Source: Helicobacteraceae bacterium
GTDB lineage: Bacteria > Campylobacterota > Campylobacteria > Campylobacterales > Sulfurimonadaceae
NCBI GenBank assembly: GCA_030642185.1
Contig: DAOWOG010000020.1
Coordinates: 1 to 9,462 of the forward strand
Length of the DNA stretch: 9,462 bases
Reading direction: 5' to 3'
Shown here piece after piece: positions 6,793 to 9,462 of the stretch (its first letter is position 1; each line of letters begins with the position of its first letter). The position numbers were made by a program, and so were the translations under genes. Below the pieces are notes generated by a model. That model made no database searches and was not told where the DNA came from. It saw only the letters and a list, made by a program, of their open reading frames with translations.

Positions 6793-7482
6793 ATGCCACA
6801 ATGCATCAACTGTGCCGCTCCGCTTCCAAAGAGCGGAATCATTTGTCAATACTGCGGAACCCGTAACGATATCGACCTTCACGATATAAAAAATTTCACC
6901 AGCATTCGACCTCATCAGTCCCGTACCTGCCCGGTTTGTCATACCTCCCTGCATACCATTGATATAGGAGAAAATGAACCCTTTTATATAGAACGCTGCG
7001 AGAGCTGTTACGGTATTTTTTTCGATGTTAACGAGTTGGAGACGATGGTCGAAAATTCTGTCAAAGGCTCACGAAACGTCGACCTGCATAAACTGGCACA
7101 GCTTTCCGAACATCCTCGCCATATCGATATCATCGTTTATCGCCGCTGTCCGGTATGCCGAAAGTTGATGCTGCGTAAGAACTTTATGAAAAGAAGCGGG
7201 GTCATTACCGATGTCTGTGCCGAACATGGCGTATGGCTTGATTCGGGTGAACTCCGTCAGATCATGGAATGGGTTAAAACCGGCGGTATTGAGAAGATAA
7301 AACAGCAGACGGAAATAAATGATCGTGCAACTGCCGATAAAGAAATGCTGCAATACCAAAGACAGTATAAACGAAAAATGAATCACTATCACGAAAGAAG
7401 AGAAAAAAAACATCATGACCATAATGAACACTTTGATATTTTTGAGATGCTGAGTGATCTTTTCTTTTCACGACGGTGGTAA
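6793..7482 (+). CDS. Multi-zinc-ribbon protein (two zf-TFIIB-like domains) with His-rich tail
   Basis: A 229-aa protein with three CxxC-based zinc sites. The first is an N-terminal ribbon with Cys4, Cys7, Cys18 and Cys21. The second is a zf-TFIIB-like unit, CPVC (46-49) and CESC (69-72) followed by GIFFDVNELE. The third is a zf-TFIIB-like unit, CPVC (119-122) and C142-x2-H145 followed by GVWLDSGEL. After that come a charged, probably helical stretch (about 165-205) and a tail with six histidines between 198 and 213 (HYH, HHDH, H213). No signal peptide or membrane helix was seen. Proteins of this type are widespread but poorly characterised; a role in nucleic-acid or metal handling is inference. 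The gene starts 9 nt after the hisIE stop and has no clear ribosome site, so it probably depends on coupling to hisIE. Confidence 0.82.
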   Translation: MPQCINCAAPLPKSGIICQYCGTRNDIDLHDIKNFTSIRPHQSRTCPVCHTSLHTIDIGENEPFYIERCESCYGIFFDVNELETMVENSVKGSRNVDLHKLAQLSEHPRHIDIIVYRRCPVCRKLMLRKNFMKRSGVITDVCAEHGVWLDSGELRQIMEWVKTGGIEKIKQQTEINDRATADKEMLQYQRQYKRKMNHYHERREKKHHDHNEHFDIFEMLSDLFFSRRW

Positions 7483-7528
7483 GCCGTTGGAGAGCTTGAA
7501 ATATCAGTTATTTAAATATTCGCAAAAT

Positions 7529-7993
7529 TTATAGCTTCCACATTCTCTCATCAAAAGCATATTTCACACTCTCGCTTATTACTATCTTTTCAAAATCAGG
7601 GTGCATCGGATTAATAAGGTAGTTTCGCTCCACGGGCATAATGACCGAAGGCACAGATAAGACTGCACTGTGCATGGAGTTGGCCCATGAGGTACCCAAA
7701 TCTTGACACAACTCAGGTGCGGGGCTGGCATTCCATCTGTCGGGGAGATCGGCGTTAGCCAACTCCTCAATAATCTCATCAGAGATGTCGATTTCTATAA
7801 TTACATGGCTTATAGTACGTGCATCTATACCCATGTGTACAAAAGTTTCCAAGATGGCAAGAGAGGCAGAGGCACTGGCGTAAACCATGCGTGTACCTTT
7901 TTCATTCCATCGTCCGCCAAACACCCGAGCACCTTCACCGTCAAATGCAGTGTCAACAAATTTCGGCTTTACAATGCGGTAAGCCTTGGGCAT
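7529..7993 (-). CDS. RES-domain toxin (NAD+-targeting)
   Basis: A 154-aa RES-family protein, the usual full length. Known members of RES/Xre modules degrade NAD+ (by hydrolysis or phosphorolysis), which stops growth when antitoxin is lost. Signature parts are present: AYRIVKP near the N-terminus, GGRWNEKG (26-33, with Arg28), VYAS with Tyr38, SLAILETF with Glu49, and the C-terminal VPSVIMPVERNYLINPMHPDF region containing Ser116 and Asn124. The family's conserved Arg, Tyr, Glu, Ser and Asn are thus retained and the toxin looks intact. Its ATG shares one base with the TGA of the upstream antitoxin (TGATG), so translation is probably coupled. It converges with the zinc-ribbon gene 46 bp away. 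Enzymatic type (NADase or phosphorylase) cannot be told from sequence. Confidence 0.92.
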   Translation of the reverse strand: MPKAYRIVKPKFVDTAFDGEGARVFGGRWNEKGTRMVYASASASLAILETFVHMGIDARTISHVIIEIDISDEIIEELANADLPDRWNASPAPELCQDLGTSWANSMHSAVLSVPSVIMPVERNYLINPMHPDFEKIVISESVKYAFDERMWKL

Positions 7994-8415
7994 CAGCTGT
8001 ACACCCCATACTCGATACGCCCCAGCAGGTCTTCAACAGCCTGAGCTCCTGCACTATTGAGGATTAATTCCATTGGCACTCTGTCACCAAGAGCCGGCTG
8101 TTTACTGTTGAGCCACTGAAGCGCTTCTTTTTTCTCTCCAATCGCCTCTTCGGCGGCGACGGTAATGCGTGCAATCGTATAAGCATGATCCCCCTCGTCG
8201 GCCTTAAAGATCTTCCTTGAACGATAAGTCTTTGGAGATACGTTTATCAGTCTGGCCATACGGATGTCGTTGGCTCCAATATATGACTGAATGTTTTTGA
8301 CCGCACGTACCGGAATACCAGTTACAATGACTTCTGCAAAATCGATTCCCGTCTGTATTTCTCTTTTAAGTGCCTTTGTCCCGCCCATGACGTCAACGAT
8401 ACGTGCTTCGTACAT
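7993..8415 (-). CDS. Xre/MbcA/ParS-type antitoxin of the RES toxin
   Basis: A 140-aa antitoxin. The N-terminal half holds a helix-turn-helix-like part (about 42-70, IGANDIRMARLINVSPKTYRSRK). The C-terminal part (about 88-140) is the toxin-binding domain, with AEEAIGEKKEALQWL, PALGDRVPMELI, GAQAVEDLLGRIEYGVYS, the classic ending of this family. It should neutralise the RES toxin by direct binding and repress its own operon. A start further out at 8466 is possible, but ATG at 8415 is preferred: GGAGG (8425-8421) sits 5 nt upstream, and the longer version would be translated from DNA containing the promoter and operator. The antitoxin-then-toxin order and 1-nt overlap are typical. Confidence 0.92.
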   Translation of the reverse strand: MYEARIVDVMGGTKALKREIQTGIDFAEVIVTGIPVRAVKNIQSYIGANDIRMARLINVSPKTYRSRKIFKADEGDHAYTIARITVAAEEAIGEKKEALQWLNSKQPALGDRVPMELILNSAGAQAVEDLLGRIEYGVYS

Positions 8416-8420
8416 TTTAT

Positions 8421-8425
8421 CCTCC
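8421..8425 (-). promoter_or_regulatory. Ribosome binding site fixing the antitoxin start
   Basis: GGAGG on the minus strand, 5 nt before ATG 8415-8413. It is the strongest Shine-Dalgarno of the right part and selects the 140-aa antitoxin over a 157-aa version starting at 8466. Confidence 0.75.
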
Positions 8426-8447
8426 AGTGGATATTTTACCATTTTTA

Positions 8448-8465
8448 TGTGGTAATTATACCACA
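8448..8465. promoter_or_regulatory. Operator palindrome of the RES/Xre operon
   Basis: TGTGGTA-ATTA-TACCACA is a perfect inverted repeat with 7-bp arms and a 4-bp centre. It covers the whole -10 element of the antitoxin promoter, so a bound dimer would exclude RNA polymerase. This fits autoregulation by the HTH-containing antitoxin. A further similar half-site, TACCAT (8437-8442), lies on the gene-proximal side. Confidence 0.65.
8455..8463 (-). promoter_or_regulatory. Extended -10 promoter of the antitoxin-toxin operon
   Basis: The minus strand reads TGGTATAAT, a perfect TATAAT with the TGn extension. Transcription would start near 8448, giving a leader of about 33 nt. No good -35 is seen, which the extended -10 can compensate for. 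Confidence 0.65.
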
Positions 8466-8560
8466 CTTGCTATGCAACCGATGATATCAGTTAGAGCATA
8501 TACCAAGTTTGTGCGTGCGAGATTTTCAGCTTGTTGACAATACGTGAAATATTCAAAACT

Positions 8561-8582
8561 CAAAGGTGGGCCAAAGGTGGGC
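8561..8582. repeat. Perfect 11-bp tandem duplication
   Basis: CAAAGGTGGGC occurs twice in immediate succession (8561-8571 and 8572-8582). It is far more GC-rich than the sequence around it and stands 5 bp before the 20-bp palindrome. Confidence 0.8.
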
Positions 8583-8584
8583 CA

Positions 8585-8623
8585 GGCGTTGAAAATGCAT
8601 TTTCAACATCTGCCCCGTTTTTT
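8585..8623 (+). terminator. 20-bp perfect palindrome with downstream T-run; possible rightward terminator
   Basis: GTTGAAAATGCATTTTCAAC (8588-8607) is its own reverse complement. As RNA it gives an 8-bp stem with TGCA loop; GGC (8585-8587) and GCC (8612-8614) can add an outer stem with a 4-nt bulge. TTTTTT follows at 8618-8623. This resembles a plus-strand intrinsic terminator, yet no plus-strand gene precedes it. On the minus strand there is no T-run after the palindrome. A dimeric-protein binding site is equally possible. Confidence 0.35.
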
Positions 8624-8700
8624 AGGTACCGCTACTCTTGCTATTCTGCCATGAGAAGATGATAGTGCAATTAATTTTAATAAGTATTATGTTCCTGGAA

Positions 8701-9114
8701 TTAATGTGTCTCTATGTACGGTTTATTTTTATCATCGATAAACACAGTACCTCTGATTTCAACTTTAAGCCCTATGCCTTTCGCCGGTGGTCGAGCTGAC
8801 GTTCCCTTTGGAGTCGGGCCGGAAACATATATACACGCATTATCTGACTCTAGCATCCAGTCACTTCTGGTTTTGGGTGGACTGCCCATACACTTGCCGG
8901 ACCATCCATAGAAAAAACCGCTGACTACGATGGTTTTGCCTTGATACTTGTTGGCATCTTTTACTATCTCCGCAATATTCATTTTTTCAGTCTCATATTT
9001 ATTATTCTCAGAGGAGTGTCCCTGTTCTTTTACAGCGGGGGAAGCCTGGCAACCAAACATTAGCTGAGCAATCAGCATCCCCATGCCAAGTACTGTAAGT
9101 TGTTTTGTCATCAT
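8701..9114 (-). CDS. Small lipoprotein with possible OB-fold domain
   Basis: A 137-aa protein with a lipoprotein signal peptide: hydrophobic segment then LMFGC, Cys22 being the lipidated residue. A polar linker (23-45) leads to a compact domain (about 46-137). That domain has NIAEIVKDANKYQGKTIVVSGFFYGW, two further cysteines (75 and 94), WMLES-ACIYVSG and GLKVEIRGTVFIDD-KPYIET. The helix followed by a V-V-V-S-G strand, and later a VEIRGTV strand, resembles periplasmic OB-fold proteins; this is inference from pattern only. It starts at one of two tandem ATGs (9114 or 9111), overlapping the TGA of the upstream 39-aa ORF. With only a weak GGA upstream, coupling is likely. The function is unknown. 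Confidence 0.8.
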   Translation of the reverse strand: MMTKQLTVLGMGMLIAQLMFGCQASPAVKEQGHSSENNKYETEKMNIAEIVKDANKYQGKTIVVSGFFYGWSGKCMGSPPKTRSDWMLESDNACIYVSGPTPKGTSARPPAKGIGLKVEIRGTVFIDDKNKPYIETH

Positions 9115-9230
9115 TTTGCTTTATCCATGTCATTTCGCAGTGGCATTAACTGCTCACGAATAAATCCCGCTGTTTCATTATCAATGTTTGTTGTGCTTTT
9201 ATAACTATTTTTAGCCGGAAGTTGATTCAT
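9111..9230 (-). CDS. Small ORF, 39 aa, coupled to neighbours
   Basis: ATG (9230-9228) to TGA (9113-9111) encodes a polar, mostly helical-looking peptide starting MNQLPAKNSYKSTT and ending MPLRNDMDKAK. GAGGA (9244-9240) stands 9 nt before the ATG. An in-frame stop lies just upstream, so this is not simply the end of a longer ORF. Its first 20 nt overlap the end of the upstream Trp-rich gene in another frame, and its stop overlaps the lipoprotein start in an ATGA arrangement. This chain of overlaps with a good ribosome site supports translation, although the codon content is too short to judge. No family recognised, no signal peptide or membrane helix. A frameshifted C-terminal extension of the preceding gene is the main alternative. 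Confidence 0.5.
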   Translation of the reverse strand: MNQLPAKNSYKSTTNIDNETAGFIREQLMPLRNDMDKAK

Positions 9231-9462
9231 ATGCACTTATCCTCAAGTTTTCTCCTTTATTTGGTTCTGTTTCACTGCCGAACCGGGAAATGCTGTCACG
9301 GTTAAAGTAAGTTGGGCTATACCACCACCACCAGTCACTGTATACATCATTCCATACTTCCAGTCTTGTCTGTTCGTACTCAAACCAGTCTATAGGCGCA
9401 GTGACACTCAAGTCCATCTGCCGATTTCCCAGCAATATCCATTCAACTATGCCATTAACAGG
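9211..9462 (-). CDS. C-terminal part of Trp-rich protein of unknown family (runs off right edge)
   Basis: The frame is open from the right edge through 83 codons to the TAA complementary to 9211-9213, so the start is outside the window. A TTG at 9435 could initiate but has no supporting ribosome site, and the frame continues upstream without a stop. The visible part is aromatic and strand-like: VEWILLGNRQMDLSVTAP, IDWFEYEQTRLEVW, then SDWWWWYSPTYF with four tryptophans in a row, and a polar tail. It is followed by the 39-aa ORF and the lipoprotein in an overlapping chain. I do not recognise the family. Confidence 0.6.
   Translation of the reverse strand, partial: PVNGIVEWILLGNRQMDLSVTAPIDWFEYEQTRLEVWNDVYSDWWWWYSPTYFNRDSISRFGSETEPNKGENLRISAYESTSG

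Larger units (their letters stand above)
8467..8700. other. Gene-poor 234-bp stretch between TA module and lipoprotein chain
   Basis: No convincing gene was found. It contains an 11-bp tandem duplication (8561-8582), a 20-bp palindrome (8588-8607) and a six-T run (8618-8623). The rest is AT-rich. One plus-strand frame is open from 8495 to 8662 but has no proper start or ribosome site. The stretch could be a remnant of a lost gene, a small-RNA locus or a recombination scar. Confidence 0.5.

Noticed and set aside
7483..7528. Bidirectional terminator between the zinc-ribbon gene and the RES toxin
   Set aside because: Only weak AT-only repeats such as TATTTAAATA (7509-7518) are present, with no stable stem and no T-run.
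7703..8067. Plus-strand open frames (113 and 82 aa) over the toxin-antitoxin junction
   Set aside because: They are antisense to the RES toxin and antitoxin, which have strong motifs and ribosome binding or coupling signals.
8416..8466. N-terminal 17-residue extension of the antitoxin
   Set aside because: It would begin within the operator/promoter palindrome, upstream of the predicted transcription start, and ignore the strong GGAGG site placed correctly for ATG 8415.
8534..8562. TTGACA at 8534-8539 as the -35 of a plus-strand promoter
   Set aside because: At 17 nt spacing the -10 position reads AACTCA, so there is no matching -10 element.
8495..8662. Open plus-strand frame across the tandem repeat and palindrome (55 codons)
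   Set aside because: There is no start codon with a ribosome site, no upstream gene to couple to, and the frame is bounded by chance stops. It may be a remnant but cannot be called a gene.

Overview
The window reads as chromosomal DNA of a free-living member of the Campylobacterota (Sulfurimonas/Sulfurovum-like). This is inferred, not tested. The grounds are moderate GC, Campylobacterota-style proteins, GCTAAAAT-type -10 boxes without a clear -35, and an ilvE gene directly followed by a transmembrane SPFH-domain gene, an order also known from Campylobacter jejuni.

Left part (1-3795). A lipoprotein gene runs off the left edge on the minus strand. It diverges from an exported M20D amidohydrolase (388-1743). 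The amidohydrolase converges, only 4 bp apart, with a two-gene minus-strand unit: a compact pyroglutamyl-peptidase-like (C15) protein (3277-3795), then an acyl-CoA synthetase-type adenylate-forming enzyme (1748-3265).

Central part (3940-7482). A co-directional plus-strand cluster encodes IlvE (branched-chain aminotransferase), an HflK/prohibitin-like SPFH membrane protein, HisIE (steps 2 and 3 of histidine synthesis) and a multi-zinc-ribbon protein with a histidine-rich tail. Spacings are 8, 91 and 9 nt. The 91-nt gap before hisIE contains three RNA segments that can form two mutually exclusive hairpins, so it may be a control point. This is the housekeeping part of the window.

Right part (7529-9462) looks accessory. 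A RES-domain toxin and its Xre/MbcA/ParS-type antitoxin form a minus-strand toxin-antitoxin operon with a 1-nt overlap. A perfect inverted repeat covers its extended -10 promoter and is the likely autorepression site. Upstream is a 234-bp gene-poor stretch with an 11-bp tandem duplication and a 20-bp perfect palindrome. Last comes a tightly overlapping minus-strand chain: the C-terminus of a Trp-rich protein cut by the right edge, a 39-aa small ORF, and a small lipoprotein with a possible OB-fold. No tRNA, rRNA, CRISPR array, transposase or integrase was seen. The candidates for something undescribed are the overlapping small-gene chain with the neighbouring palindrome region, the hisIE leader, and the shortened C15-like enzyme paired with an acyl-CoA ligase.
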